Assembly (NCBI RefSeq): GCF_029945895.1
Contig: NZ_JAQSDL010000110.1
Coordinates: 47,967-111,966, forward strand
Source: Polaromonas sp.
GTDB taxonomy: Bacteria; Pseudomonadota; Gammaproteobacteria; Burkholderiales; Burkholderiaceae_C
Length of the DNA stretch: 64,000 nucleotides
Direction of reading: 5' to 3'
Within the stretch, counting starts at the first letter, position 1; each line of letters starts with the position of its first letter. A program made the position numbers and the translations under genes. The notes beneath the pieces are model-generated. The model was not told the origin of the DNA. It did not search any database and was given only the letters and a program-made list of their open reading frames with translations. Shown piece by piece: positions 21,610 through 29,625 of this stretch.

Positions 21610-21611
<2 letters not shown>
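20880..21611 (-). CDS. tesA: TesA-like SGNH esterase (periplasmic arylesterase/lysophospholipase)
   Basis: A secreted SGNH hydrolase. Block I ILVVGDSLSAEYG carries the nucleophile Ser, then come VVNASISGDTTSGG (Gly), IELGGNDALRG (Asn), and Asp/His in DRIHPNEQAHPLM near the end. A basic stretch (KPGRR) and a hydrophobic core (AALLGLMLCSFMLVL) form a signal peptide. The best start is the ATG at 21611 (243 residues). This overlaps the ATG of the divergent ABC gene by two bases, leaving no conventional promoter space. A longer frame extends further but is unlikely. The divergent tesA/ybbA arrangement also occurs in E. coli. Confidence 0.88.
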
Positions 21612-22347
<736 letters not shown>

Positions 22348-22406
22348 GGTCAAATGGGCTGTCAGCCCTTGATGGGTGTGCGAAGAGTGCTATTGATACC
22401 GGAGCA
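22348..22406 (-). repeat. Bipartite palindromic element, copy after ybbA
   Basis: Starts at the base after the ybbA stop. Minus strand: TGCTCC, ATAGC, then AAGGGCTGACAGCCC and ATTTGA. The 3' half makes a GGGCT-GAC-AGCCC hairpin. It separates ybbA from the convergent cyclase gene. Confidence 0.75.
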
Positions 22407-22420
22407 AGTTCGGGCGGGGT

Positions 22421-23260
22421 CTAGTGCCTGTCCGGCTGGATGAACAGCTGCCGCGCTGACGGGTCGGGGATGCAGACCGCGAGCAGCTTGCGCAGGCCCT
22501 GGGCACTGACGGTGCGTGGCAGCGCCTTGCCGACCAGAACTTTGGCCAGCGGCCCGATGCTTCTGGCGAGTTCGGCCTCGATGTCAGCCACCGCCTCGGG
22601 GGTCAGCGTGGCCAGGGCCGCGAACGAGGCGGTGTTTTCGAACCCGCTGCTCGCCGGCGCGGCAGGTGGTGGCGGGGGTGGCCCGTCCAGCACGGCATGG
22701 ATCTCGTGTGAACGCAGGTGTTTGTCCAGGTGCGGGCCGAGCGCGCTGAACATGCCGGCGGCGTTGTCCATGATGCGCGAAATGAGGTCGTGAAAAGCCC
22801 GCGAGACCACGATCTGGTTGGGCTGGGCAAAGTCCATGATGCGCTGGGCGACGTTGATGCCGTCACCGACCAGGCTGACGCGCTGGTGGGCGTCCAGCAC
22901 CATGCGCACCGGCCCCAGGTGCAGGCCGATACGTAGTGCAAGCAACTGGCCGTACTTCTGCAGCAGCAGCCCGCGCAGCAGCTGCGCCGACTGCAGCGCT
23001 TCCTCGGGGTCGCCCAGAAAGCAGATGGCGACACCGTCGCCGGTGTCCGTCACGATGCGCGAGGATTCGGCCACACCCTTGAGTGCCTTGCCTATCAGTT
23101 CGTTGAAGCGTTCGCCGAGCGCCATCTGCTGGCCCACCGGACGTTTTGACGAGGTCACCAGGCGCAGGAACATCAAGGTGCCCAGCACGTTCCTGCGCAG
23201 CGCGGCCGTGTCCAGATCCGCCACGTGCAGCGGGCTGGCGGAGGCCGGCGTCAGGGTCAT
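22421..23260 (-). CDS. Class III adenylate/guanylate cyclase-like domain protein
   Basis: A 279-residue protein with a nucleotide cyclase homology domain in its first ~180 residues: IVTDTGDGVAICFLGDPEEAL resembles the metal-binding region, LRIGLHLGPV the middle, and LVGDGINVAQRIMDFA the transition-state region. The C-terminal ~90 residues are Pro/Ala-rich and then helical. No membrane or HAMP segment precedes it. Several consensus positions differ (LVGDGIN for the usual VIGD-VN), so activity is uncertain. The ATG at 23260 is preferred, with a TTG at 23266 overlapping the stop of a short upstream ORF that resembles a sensor-domain N-terminus. Confidence 0.75.
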   Translation of the reverse strand: MTLTPASASPLHVADLDTAALRRNVLGTLMFLRLVTSSKRPVGQQMALGERFNELIGKALKGVAESSRIVTDTGDGVAICFLGDPEEALQSAQLLRGLLLQKYGQLLALRIGLHLGPVRMVLDAHQRVSLVGDGINVAQRIMDFAQPNQIVVSRAFHDLISRIMDNAAGMFSALGPHLDKHLRSHEIHAVLDGPPPPPPAAPASSGFENTASFAALATLTPEAVADIEAELARSIGPLAKVLVGKALPRTVSAQGLRKLLAVCIPDPSARQLFIQPDRH

Positions 23261-23262
23261 GC

Positions 23263-23430
23263 TCAATATTCCCAGGCACAGACGAACGGCACCGCGGCCA
23301 TCACCAGGCGCATGTTGTGCACCAGCCCCTCATGGGCGCCGTCCTGCAGCCGCAGGCGCGCTCGCGGGCCCGCCGCGACCACGCCGGCCAGGAACATCAG
23401 CACACGATTGAATTTGAGACGTAAGCCCAT
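23263..23430 (-). pseudogene. Short ORF resembling the N-terminus of a DUF3365-type sensor (55 aa, truncated)
   Basis: From ATG at 23430 to TGA at 23263-23265. The product starts MGLRLKFNRVLMFLAGVVAAG (a signal-anchor) and ends with NMRLVMAAVPFVCAWEY. From memory, this start and the 'H-N-x-R-L-M-x-A' stretch are how DUF3365 periplasmic sensor domains begin; these often precede HAMP and cyclase domains. Here it stops after 55 residues, two bases before the cyclase ATG and in another frame. I read it as a remnant of a larger sensor-cyclase, or less likely a functional membrane peptide. Confidence 0.45.
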
Positions 23431-23541
23431 GAGGCACTATCCTGAAAACATTTCGTTACTATTTTAGACAGACGCTCTTGCCGTTCATCCTCCCGGCGCC
23501 GCCCGTCGTCTGGCGGACAGGTGGTGCAGCGATAATCGGGG

Positions 23542-24291
23542 ATGTCTTCTTCCCCCAAAGTCCTGTTCGGCTTCCATGCCGTCGGCGTGCGCATCAAAAC
23601 CGCCCCGCAATCCGTTTTCGAGGTGTTTTTTGACGTGTCGCGGCGCGACGCGCGCATGCGCCAGTTTGTCGACCGTGCCCGTGAGGCCGGCATCCGGCTG
23701 ATCGAGTCGGACGGGCTGCGGCTGGCCAAGATGTGCGGCAGCCACGGCCACCAGGGCGTGGTGGCGCGGGTTGATGCCGTGCCGCAGGTCAAGTCACTGG
23801 ACGAACTGCTCGAGCAGCTTGAGGCCGCCGGGGGCGAGGCGCCGCTGCTGCTGGTGCTCGACGGCGTGACCGATCCGCACAACCTGGGCGCCTGCCTGCG
23901 CGTGGCCGACGGTGCCGGGGCCCACGCCGTGATTGCGCCCAAGGACCATGCGGCCGGCATCAATGCCACCGTTGCCAAGGTGGCCAGTGGCGCCGCCGAA
24001 ACCATGCCTTATTTCATGGTGACCAACCTGGCGCGTACCCTGGGCGAGCTCAAGGAACGCAACATCTGGTGCATAGGCACCAGCGACGATGCCGAAAAAA
24101 CCATTTACGACGTGGACCTCAAGGGCCCGGTGGCGCTGGTGCTGGGCGCCGAAGGCGAGGGCATGCGCCAGCTGACCCGCAAGACCTGCGACGAACTGGT
24201 CCGCATCCCGATGCACGGCGCGGTCGAAAGCCTCAACGTGTCGGTGGCCAGCGGCGTCTGCCTTTACGAGGCGCTGCGCCAGCGCCGCTGA
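23542..24291 (+). CDS. rlmB: 23S rRNA 2'-O-ribose methyltransferase RlmB (SpoU family)
   Basis: A 249-residue SPOUT methyltransferase that methylates G2251. A substrate-binding N-terminal domain (KVLFGFHAVGVRI) is followed by the SPOUT knot: motif 1 DGVTDPHNLGACLRVADGAGAHAV (about residues 112-135), motif 2 ALVLGAEGEGMRQLT and motif 3 IPMHGAVESLNVSVASGVCLYE. The length is normal. An isolated plus-strand gene with about 110 bp upstream. A copy of the palindromic element follows the stop and ends in a T-rich hairpin that could terminate it. Confidence 0.96.
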   Translation: MSSSPKVLFGFHAVGVRIKTAPQSVFEVFFDVSRRDARMRQFVDRAREAGIRLIESDGLRLAKMCGSHGHQGVVARVDAVPQVKSLDELLEQLEAAGGEAPLLLVLDGVTDPHNLGACLRVADGAGAHAVIAPKDHAAGINATVAKVASGAAETMPYFMVTNLARTLGELKERNIWCIGTSDDAEKTIYDVDLKGPVALVLGAEGEGMRQLTRKTCDELVRIPMHGAVESLNVSVASGVCLYEALRQRR

Positions 24292-24298
24292 ATGCGTT

Positions 24299-24360
24299 GC
24301 AAAAGCTATCTTTTTGATAGCTGCCGGCGCATGTTCCGTATGGGCGCAAGCCCGTTTTTA
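24299..24360 (+). repeat. Bipartite palindromic element, copy after rlmB
   Basis: AAAGCTATC-TTTTT-GATAGCTG is a perfect 5' palindrome; GCGC follows, then GGGC-GCAA-GCCC and GTTTTTATTT. The 3' half looks like a rho-independent terminator for rlmB and lies between convergent genes. Confidence 0.85.
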
Positions 24361-24361
24361 T

Positions 24362-24934
24362 TTAAATCCAGCCAAACCAGCCCAGCAGGGCGCCGGCACC
24401 CAGCAGCCACAGCAGATGCGTGCGGGTGCGCCAGACCACCAGCGCCGTCACCACGGTCAGCAGCGCCACCGGCCAGTCTTTGAGGCTGCTGACGTTGGCG
24501 CTGGCCAGGATCCAGCCGGTGGCAATCAGCAGCGCAATCACGATGGGGGCCATGCCCTGCTTGAAGGCGCGCACCCAGCGCAGGTTGCGGTTGCGGTGGC
24601 CCCAGCTGGCGGCCAGGTAGGTCAAGGTGGTGCTGGGCAGCATGATGCCCAGCATGGTGACCAGCACGCCGAGCAGGCCCAGCAACGGGCCACCCGCGTT
24701 CAGCCCCACATGCCAGCCCATCAGCGCAACAAACAGCACGTTGGGGCCGGGCGCGGCCTGCGCGATCGCCACCGAGGCATTGAACTGCGGGTCGGTCAGC
24801 CAGTGCTGCCGGTCCACCAGGTAGCGGTGCATGTCGGGCGCGGTGGTGATGGCCCCGCCGATGGACAGCAAGGACAGCGACAGGAAATGCACAAACATGG
24901 CGAGCCAGTCCGTCCATTGCAGGTTCAGGCTCAT
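24362..24934 (-). CDS. chrA: Chromate transporter subunit, C-terminal-type CHR domain
   Basis: A 190-residue membrane protein with about five or six hydrophobic helices and the CHR signatures SIGGAITTAPDMHRYLVD and AIAQAAPGPNVLFVALMGW. It is the second half of a split (short-chain) ChrA pair; the partner is encoded directly upstream with a four-base overlap. Such pairs form a heteromeric chromate/sulfate antiporter that exports chromate. The tandem arrangement is common in Burkholderiales; an actual chromate role is not shown by the sequence. Confidence 0.88.
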   Translation of the reverse strand: MSLNLQWTDWLAMFVHFLSLSLLSIGGAITTAPDMHRYLVDRQHWLTDPQFNASVAIAQAAPGPNVLFVALMGWHVGLNAGGPLLGLLGVLVTMLGIMLPSTTLTYLAASWGHRNRNLRWVRAFKQGMAPIVIALLIATGWILASANVSSLKDWPVALLTVVTALVVWRTRTHLLWLLGAGALLGWFGWI

Positions 24935-25515
24935 GGGGCGAGCTTGCGGTAGGTGAGGGTGCAGGCCAGCCCGCCCAGTCCGAGCAGCACATAGGCCAGC
25001 GGCAGGCGCAGCAGGGCGATGGCGGCAAAACATGCCACGGCCAGGCCAATGCAGACCGGCAGTCCCAGCGGGTGGGTTTTCAGCGCGCCCATGAGTTTGA
25101 GGCCGGTGGCGGCGATCAGGCCGGCCGCCACCGCCCCCATGCCGCGCAGGGCGCCGGCCACGCCGGGGTTGTCGGCGAACTGGGCATACACCAGCGCCAG
25201 CAGCAACACCACCAGCAGCGGCACCGCCAGCATGCCGGCCAGGGCCACCAGCGCGCCGCGCAGGCCGAAATAACGGTGGCCAATCATCAGCGAGAGGTTG
25301 ACGACATTGGGTCCGGGCATGATTTGCGCCACGGCCCATTCCTCGACAAACTCCTCGCGCGTCATCCAGCGTTTTTTCTCGACCAGTTCACGCTGCACGA
25401 CGGCCAGCACACCGCCGAAACCCTGCAGCGCCAGCAGGGTGAAGGAAACAAACAGGTCGGTCAGGGACTGGGGCTGGGGGCGGATGGCTTCCTGCGTGCC
25501 GGGCGATGCATTCAT
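24931..25515 (-). CDS. chrA: Chromate transporter subunit, N-terminal-type CHR domain
   Basis: A 194-residue CHR-domain protein: LLALQGFGGVLAVVQRELV, WAVAQIMPGPNVVNLSLMIG, then hydrophobic helices (ALVALAGMLAVPLLVVLLLALVY). It is paired with the following gene (overlap ATGA at 24931-24934). The ATG at 25515 is preferred; the frame could start 33 bases earlier. It follows the EamA exporter gene after a 7-bp gap on the same strand, so the MarR-GNAT, EamA and ChrA genes may form one transcript. Confidence 0.88.
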   Translation of the reverse strand: MNASPGTQEAIRPQPQSLTDLFVSFTLLALQGFGGVLAVVQRELVEKKRWMTREEFVEEWAVAQIMPGPNVVNLSLMIGHRYFGLRGALVALAGMLAVPLLVVLLLALVYAQFADNPGVAGALRGMGAVAAGLIAATGLKLMGALKTHPLGLPVCIGLAVACFAAIALLRLPLAYVLLGLGGLACTLTYRKLAP

Positions 25516-25522
25516 GTTCCGA

Positions 25523-26440
25523 TTATCGCCGGGCCGGTGCTGCGCCACGGGTCGCCAGCCACAAGCCGGACGCTATTAAAAATATAGCTGCCAACGCCCA
25601 TGAGGAAAGGGCTTCACCGAGAAAAAGCACACCAAGCAGGGCCGCCGTCAGCGGATTGAGCGCGAGAAACACGGTGACCCGCGTCGGCGACTCGTGCTTG
25701 AGCGCATAGAGCCACCAGAAGTAGCCGACGCCGCTGGAGATACCGATCAGGGCGACCACGGTCCAGCTCTGCAGGCTCAGGGCCAAAACCCGCGCCGGCC
25801 AGTGTTCGGCCAGGGCCAGCAGGCCGAGAAACAGCACCGACACCAGCATCGCATAACTGGACACGGCCAGCGTCGGGTAACGCTGCAGGTAAGGGCGGTA
25901 CAACACGCTGCACAGTGCGCCGACGCCCGCACTGGCCAGCACCGCGGCCTCTCCCCACCAGTGGCCGGCGTGCGGCGCCTGCAGTTTGGGCCACAGCGAC
26001 AAGGCCACGCCGGTGATGGACAGCAACACGCCGGCCAGCAGCGCGGTAGAAATGCGTTCGCGCCCGAGCGCGCTGGACAGCAACAGCGTCAGCAGCGGGA
26101 ACAGGCTGAAAATCAGCGCCGCCTGGCCTGCACCGATGTGCTGCAGGCCGTAGTTGAGCAGCGCGATCAACACCGCAAACTGGCCGATGCCGAGCGCGGC
26201 CATCGCCAGCCAGTCTTTGGTTGCTATATTTTTAAGAGCTGCTCGCGCCCGTCCATAAAGGGCTGGAGCCATAAAAGACTTCAAGGCGAAGGGCAGCAGG
26301 CAGGCAAAACCAATCGCGTAACGCAGCAGCGCCAGCGTCAGCGGCGGGACGTCGGCAACGACAAAACGCGAGGCCACGATGGCGGCACCGACCTGCACAC
26401 CGGTGGCGGCAGCGGCCAGCAGAGCCAGGTTGAGCTTCAC
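25523..26440 (-). CDS. EamA/DMT-family permease
   Basis: A 305-residue drug/metabolite transporter with ten predicted transmembrane helices in two EamA repeats (for example LLAAAATGVQVGAAIVASRF at the start and VGYFWWLYALKHESPTRVTVFLALNPL in the second half). The start is GTG at 26440, 16 bases after the MarR-GNAT stop. It contains two in-frame copies of the dispersed palindromic element (25571-25618 and 26221-26276). These encode part of the last helix and a cytosolic loop (GRARAALKNIATKDW). The substrate is unknown. Confidence 0.88.
   Translation of the reverse strand: MKLNLALLAAAATGVQVGAAIVASRFVVADVPPLTLALLRYAIGFACLLPFALKSFMAPALYGRARAALKNIATKDWLAMAALGIGQFAVLIALLNYGLQHIGAGQAALIFSLFPLLTLLLSSALGRERISTALLAGVLLSITGVALSLWPKLQAPHAGHWWGEAAVLASAGVGALCSVLYRPYLQRYPTLAVSSYAMLVSVLFLGLLALAEHWPARVLALSLQSWTVVALIGISSGVGYFWWLYALKHESPTRVTVFLALNPLTAALLGVLFLGEALSSWALAAIFLIASGLWLATRGAAPARR
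25571..25618 (+). repeat. Bipartite palindromic element inside eamA (3' end)
   Basis: Plus strand: CGCTATTAAAAATATAGCTG, then ACGCCC, and AAAGGGCTTCACC. The 3' hairpin is degraded (GGGCT retained, AGCC lost). Read on the minus strand it encodes residues of the final transmembrane helix of the EamA permease. Confidence 0.75.
26221..26276 (+). repeat. Bipartite palindromic element inside eamA (middle)
   Basis: Plus strand: TTGCTATATTTTTAAGAGCTG, spacer, GCGCCC, then AAAGGGCTGGAGCC and ATAAAAG. A nearly complete copy that is read through in frame by the eamA gene on the other strand. Confidence 0.85.
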
Positions 26441-26456
26441 CGGGGCGGCGGGTGGT

Positions 26457-27410
26457 TCACAGCCGCAGTTCCCAGGTCTCGCCCACCAGGTCTTTGCCGA
26501 AGCCGGTGTAGGGCTCGCTGTTGACCAGCTTGAAACCGCGCCTGGCATAGATGTCCCGGGCACTGCCCAGGCAGCTGTTGGTCCAGAGCACCATTTTTTT
26601 GTAGCCCTTGCTGCGCGCAAAGGCCAGGCACTCATCGGTGAGGCGCGCGCCCAGGCCCAGGCCGCGCGCCTGCGGCGTCAGGATCAGCAGGCGCAGTTGC
26701 GCCACGGTTTTTGACTTGCGGACGACAAACACCGAACCGACCCGTTCGCCATCGAGCTCGGCGATCCAGCAGCGCTCCCAGTCGGGCTGGTGCTGGCGCA
26801 CATAACCCGCGACGATCTCCGCCACCAGCGCTTCGAAGCTGCTGTCCCAACCGTACTCGCGGGCGTAGACCTCGCCATGCTGCTGCACCACCCAGCCCAT
26901 GTCGCCGGCTTGCGGATCGCGCAGCACGACGTTTTGTTTCGCGGGGGAAGTGGCAGGCGCCAACAGGCGCTGCACGGTGGCCAGTGCCTGGGTCAGTTGC
27001 TGCTGCGCCGGCCTGGCCAGCGGTGCCAGCAGCGCGGCCGCCTCGTCGCGCGAGCGTTGCTGCAGCGGTGCAAAAGCCTGGTGGCCGGCCTCGGTGAGTT
27101 GCAGCAGGCTTTGCCGGGCATCGGCGGGCGAAGGACTGCGGGCCATCCATCCCTGGCGCTCGAAGCGGCGCAGGATGCGGCTGAGGTAGCCCGCGTCCAG
27201 CGCGAGGTCGCGGCCCAGTTCCGTGGCCGTGGGCTGGTCGCGATGCGCCAGTTCGTACAACACACGCACCTCGGTCAGTGAAAATTCGCTGCCCAGGTAG
27301 GGGTCGAGCACGCCGATGCGCTGGGTGTAGAAGCGGTTGAAGCGGCGAACCGCCTTGACGTGGGCAGCGGAGACGGATGTGGAAGCGGTGCTCGGTGTCA
27401 TGACAGCCAT
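26457..27410 (-). CDS. MarR-GNAT fusion (bifunctional regulator/acetyltransferase)
   Basis: A 317-residue protein. Residues ~15-150 are a MarR winged helix (FSLTEVRVLYELAHRDQPTATELGRDLALDAGYLSRILRRFERQGW, with the usual D-R-x-x wing region SPADARQSLLQL). Residues ~165-317 are a GNAT N-acetyltransferase with acetyl-CoA motif A (LLILTPQARGLGLGARLTDE) and ARDIYARRGFKLV. The fusion is a known architecture. A perfect inverted repeat 10 bp upstream of the start (27421-27441) is the likely autoregulatory operator. The gene heads a run containing EamA and ChrA genes. Confidence 0.9.
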   Translation of the reverse strand: MAVMTPSTASTSVSAAHVKAVRRFNRFYTQRIGVLDPYLGSEFSLTEVRVLYELAHRDQPTATELGRDLALDAGYLSRILRRFERQGWMARSPSPADARQSLLQLTEAGHQAFAPLQQRSRDEAAALLAPLARPAQQQLTQALATVQRLLAPATSPAKQNVVLRDPQAGDMGWVVQQHGEVYAREYGWDSSFEALVAEIVAGYVRQHQPDWERCWIAELDGERVGSVFVVRKSKTVAQLRLLILTPQARGLGLGARLTDECLAFARSKGYKKMVLWTNSCLGSARDIYARRGFKLVNSEPYTGFGKDLVGETWELRL

Positions 27411-27420
27411 GATTTATCAA

Positions 27421-27441
27421 TTACTTGACAAAGTCAAGTAA
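27421..27441. promoter_or_regulatory. Perfect 9+9 inverted repeat, probable MarR operator
   Basis: TTACTTGAC, spacer AAA, GTCAAGTAA. It begins 10 bases before the MarR-GNAT start codon, where a dimeric winged-helix repressor would block transcription. Because the second MarR gene ends at 27466 on the same strand, the site is specific to the fusion gene. Confidence 0.8.
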
Positions 27442-27465
27442 TCGGCGCCGACTCGGCAACTGGTG

Positions 27466-27936
27466 TCAGCCCCCGTCGCCGCGGCTGATCAGGGTGCGCA
27501 GGATCTTTTTCAGGGCCGTGACGTCACGTTCGCTGAAGCCCTGCAGCAGCGAGGTTTCGTGCACCTTGGCCTGGGCCAGCAACGCGGCCACGGTGGCGCG
27601 GCCCTGTTCGGTCTCGAACACCAGGGTGCGCCGTGCGTCGGCCGGGTCTTCGCCACGCCGCACCCAGCCGGCTTTTTCCATGCGTTGCACGAGTTTCGTC
27701 AGCGTGGGTTGCTGGGCCAGGATCTCGCGCGCCAGTTCGCCAATCGTCAGGCCGTCACCGTCCGACAAGGTGGCCAGCAGCCGCCATTCCAGCTGGCTCA
27801 AACCAGCCGCCTGGACCTGGGCGTGGAATTCGCTGTACACGGTGTGGCTGGCCCGCGCGAGCAGGTAGGACAGGTAGCCGTCGATGAAGCGGCCCTCAGC
27901 CGCTGGCGCACCGGCCGGTTTGCGGGAGCGGCTCAT
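27466..27936 (-). CDS. MarR-family regulator, divergent from the catabolic operon
   Basis: A 156-residue MarR protein from the ATG at 27936 (MSRSRKPAGAPAAEGR). The winged helix spans about residues 40-130: LSQLEWRLLATLSDGDGLTIGELAREI, recognition helix QPTLTKLVQRMEKAGW and wing RGEDPADARRTLVFET. An earlier ATG at 28008 lies inside a palindrome and is less likely. It is divergent from the flavin-reductase/ring-cleavage operon starting at 28014, so by analogy with NicR and HpaR it is the probable ligand-responsive repressor of that operon. Confidence 0.88.
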   Translation of the reverse strand: MSRSRKPAGAPAAEGRFIDGYLSYLLARASHTVYSEFHAQVQAAGLSQLEWRLLATLSDGDGLTIGELAREILAQQPTLTKLVQRMEKAGWVRRGEDPADARRTLVFETEQGRATVAALLAQAKVHETSLLQGFSERDVTALKKILRTLISRGDGG

Positions 27937-27996
27937 GGTGTGCCTCGCCCAAGAGGCGGTCGGGTTGGAGGGCGGGTTGGTGCGCTTGCGTATTGC

Positions 27997-28008
27997 ATGA
28001 ATATTCAT
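27997..28008. promoter_or_regulatory. Palindrome ATGAATATTCAT in the divergent promoter
   Basis: A perfect 12-bp palindrome 5 bases upstream of the flavin reductase ATG, next to an AT-rich stretch (ATATATTATG) that could serve as the -10 of the rightward promoter. Its location between the MarR gene and the operon makes it the best candidate operator. Confidence 0.55.
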
Positions 28009-28013
28009 ATATT

Positions 28014-28556
28014 ATGCGACGAATGAATGTTGCCCTGCAAGCTACCCCGGGTCCCGATGCCCCTGTTCTCGCCGCCGCACCGGACAGCCGGGCCCTGCGC
28101 ATCGCGCTGGGTCAGTTCGCCACCGGCATCACGGTGGTGACCAGCCGTGCCGGCAGCGGTCCCTTTGTCGGGCTCACGGTCAATTCGTTCTCGGCGCTGT
28201 CGCTGGACCCACCGCTGATCCTCTGGTCGCTGCGCTGCAGTTCGCCCAGCCTGCCGGTCTTTGAAGCGGCGGAGCGTTTTGTCGTCAATGTGCTGGCCGA
28301 AGCCCAGGTGGAGGTGTCGCGCCGTTTTGCGTCGCCCCAGGCCGACAAGTTCGAAGGGGTGCCGCATGCGGAAAACGCCTGGGGCCTGCCGCTCCTGCAT
28401 GGCGCCAGCGCCTGGTTCGAATGCCGCACGGTGTCGCGGCAAATCGCCGGCGACCACTGTCTGTTCATTGCCGAAGTCGAGCGCTTCACGCTGTCCGAGG
28501 CCGCGCCGCTGCTGTTTCATGCTGGCGGGTATTTCGCGCTCGGATCACGCCTTTAG
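28014..28556 (+). CDS. Flavin reductase (HpaC-like, FMN-binding split barrel)
   Basis: A 180-residue flavin reductase domain protein. Signatures are RIALGQFATGITVVTSRA, VGLTVNSFSALSLDPPLILWSL (flavin-binding) and the C-terminal GDHCLFIAEVERF with HAGGYFAL. Such proteins supply FADH2 or FMNH2 to a separate monooxygenase. Starts at 28014 or 28023 (ATG) are both possible, with a very short leader. It is first in a five-gene operon. The likely oxygenase partner is the acyl-CoA-dehydrogenase-fold protein three genes downstream. Confidence 0.88.
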   Translation: MRRMNVALQATPGPDAPVLAAAPDSRALRIALGQFATGITVVTSRAGSGPFVGLTVNSFSALSLDPPLILWSLRCSSPSLPVFEAAERFVVNVLAEAQVEVSRRFASPQADKFEGVPHAENAWGLPLLHGASAWFECRTVSRQIAGDHCLFIAEVERFTLSEAAPLLFHAGGYFALGSRL

Positions 28557-28575
28557 CCTTTAAGAAAGAGTTTTC

Positions 28576-29622
28576 ATGCTGCAGGAAAGAATTGAAGCCA
28601 AATGGATAAACTGCTTCGCCGAGACTTTTGCGCTGTGTGGCGTGAAGGCCGGCGACACGGCAGCCATCCTGTCCGAGACGCAGTCGCGGCCGATCAATGT
28701 GCAGCTCGCCGAGCTGGCGCTGGCGCGCCTGGGCGCGCGGGCCTTTCACCTGGTGCTGAGCACCCCCCGGCTGGCCGCACCGGTGCCGGTGCGCTCGACG
28801 GGCGCCTCGGACGCGATCGGCCAGCTGGCCCCGGTGGTGCAGGCCCTCGCCGCCAGCACCTTTGTGGCGGACCTGACGGTGGAAGGCCTGCTGCATGCGG
28901 CCGAGCTGCCGGAGATTCTGCAGGGTGGCGCGCGCGTGCTCATGGTGTCCAACGAACACCCCGAAATCCTTGAGCGCTGTGTCCCCGATCCGGCCCTCGA
29001 GCCCAAGGTCAAGGCCGGCATCAAGCTGCTGCGCGGCGCCCAGGTCATGCGTGTGACCTCGCAGGCAGGCACCGACCTGAGCATCTCTCTGCTGGGTGCG
29101 CAGGCCGGCGGCGGCTGGGGTTACACCGCCCGGCCCGGCACCATCTCGCACTGGCCGGGCGGCCTGTGCCTGGCCTTTCCGGCGAAAGGCAGCGTCAATG
29201 GCAAGCTGGTGCTGGCCCCCGGCGATGTCAACCTGACCTTCAAGCGTTATCTCGAACAGGCGGTGGTACTGACGATTGAAAACGATTTTGTGACCGACAT
29301 TGCCGGCCAGCATGTGGATGCCGACCTGATGCGCAGCTACTGGGCCGCCTGGGGCGACCGCGAGGCCTATGCCGTCTCGCACGTCGGCTGGGGCATGAAT
29401 CCCAAGGCACGCTGGGACGCCATGGCCCTGTACGACAAGAAGGACTTCAACGGCACCGAGCTGCGTGCCTTTGCCGGCAACTTCCTGTACTCGACAGGCG
29501 CCAACGAGGTGGCGGGGCGCCACACCCAGGGGCACTTCGACCTGCCGCTGCGCGGCTGCACCGTGGCCCTGGATGGTCGGGTGATCGTGGACGCCGGGCG
29601 TTTGACGGGCGAGCTGGCCTGA
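28576..29622 (+). CDS. NicX-like non-heme Fe(II) ring-cleavage dioxygenase (M29 peptidase-like fold)
   Basis: A 348-residue protein of the leucyl-aminopeptidase-like family that includes 2,5-dihydroxypyridine 5,6-dioxygenase (NicX/Hpo). NicX of Pseudomonas putida binds iron through His265, His318 and Asp320. Here the equivalents are His269 (VSHVGWGMNP), His320 and Asp322 (QGHFDLPL), with matching spacing and neighbourhood. The next gene encodes an alpha/beta hydrolase, as NicD accompanies NicX. Neither maleamate amidase nor maleate isomerase genes are present, so the substrate is probably not simply 2,5-dihydroxypyridine. The Shine-Dalgarno is AAGAAAGAG. Confidence 0.7.
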   Translation: MLQERIEAKWINCFAETFALCGVKAGDTAAILSETQSRPINVQLAELALARLGARAFHLVLSTPRLAAPVPVRSTGASDAIGQLAPVVQALAASTFVADLTVEGLLHAAELPEILQGGARVLMVSNEHPEILERCVPDPALEPKVKAGIKLLRGAQVMRVTSQAGTDLSISLLGAQAGGGWGYTARPGTISHWPGGLCLAFPAKGSVNGKLVLAPGDVNLTFKRYLEQAVVLTIENDFVTDIAGQHVDADLMRSYWAAWGDREAYAVSHVGWGMNPKARWDAMALYDKKDFNGTELRAFAGNFLYSTGANEVAGRHTQGHFDLPLRGCTVALDGRVIVDAGRLTGELA

Positions 29623-29625
29623 GCC

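Noticed and set aside
24362..25515. Two CHR-domain genes considered as a frameshifted single chrA
   Set aside because: Short-chain chromate transporters are naturally encoded as overlapping gene pairs; each half has its own start and complete CHR motifs.
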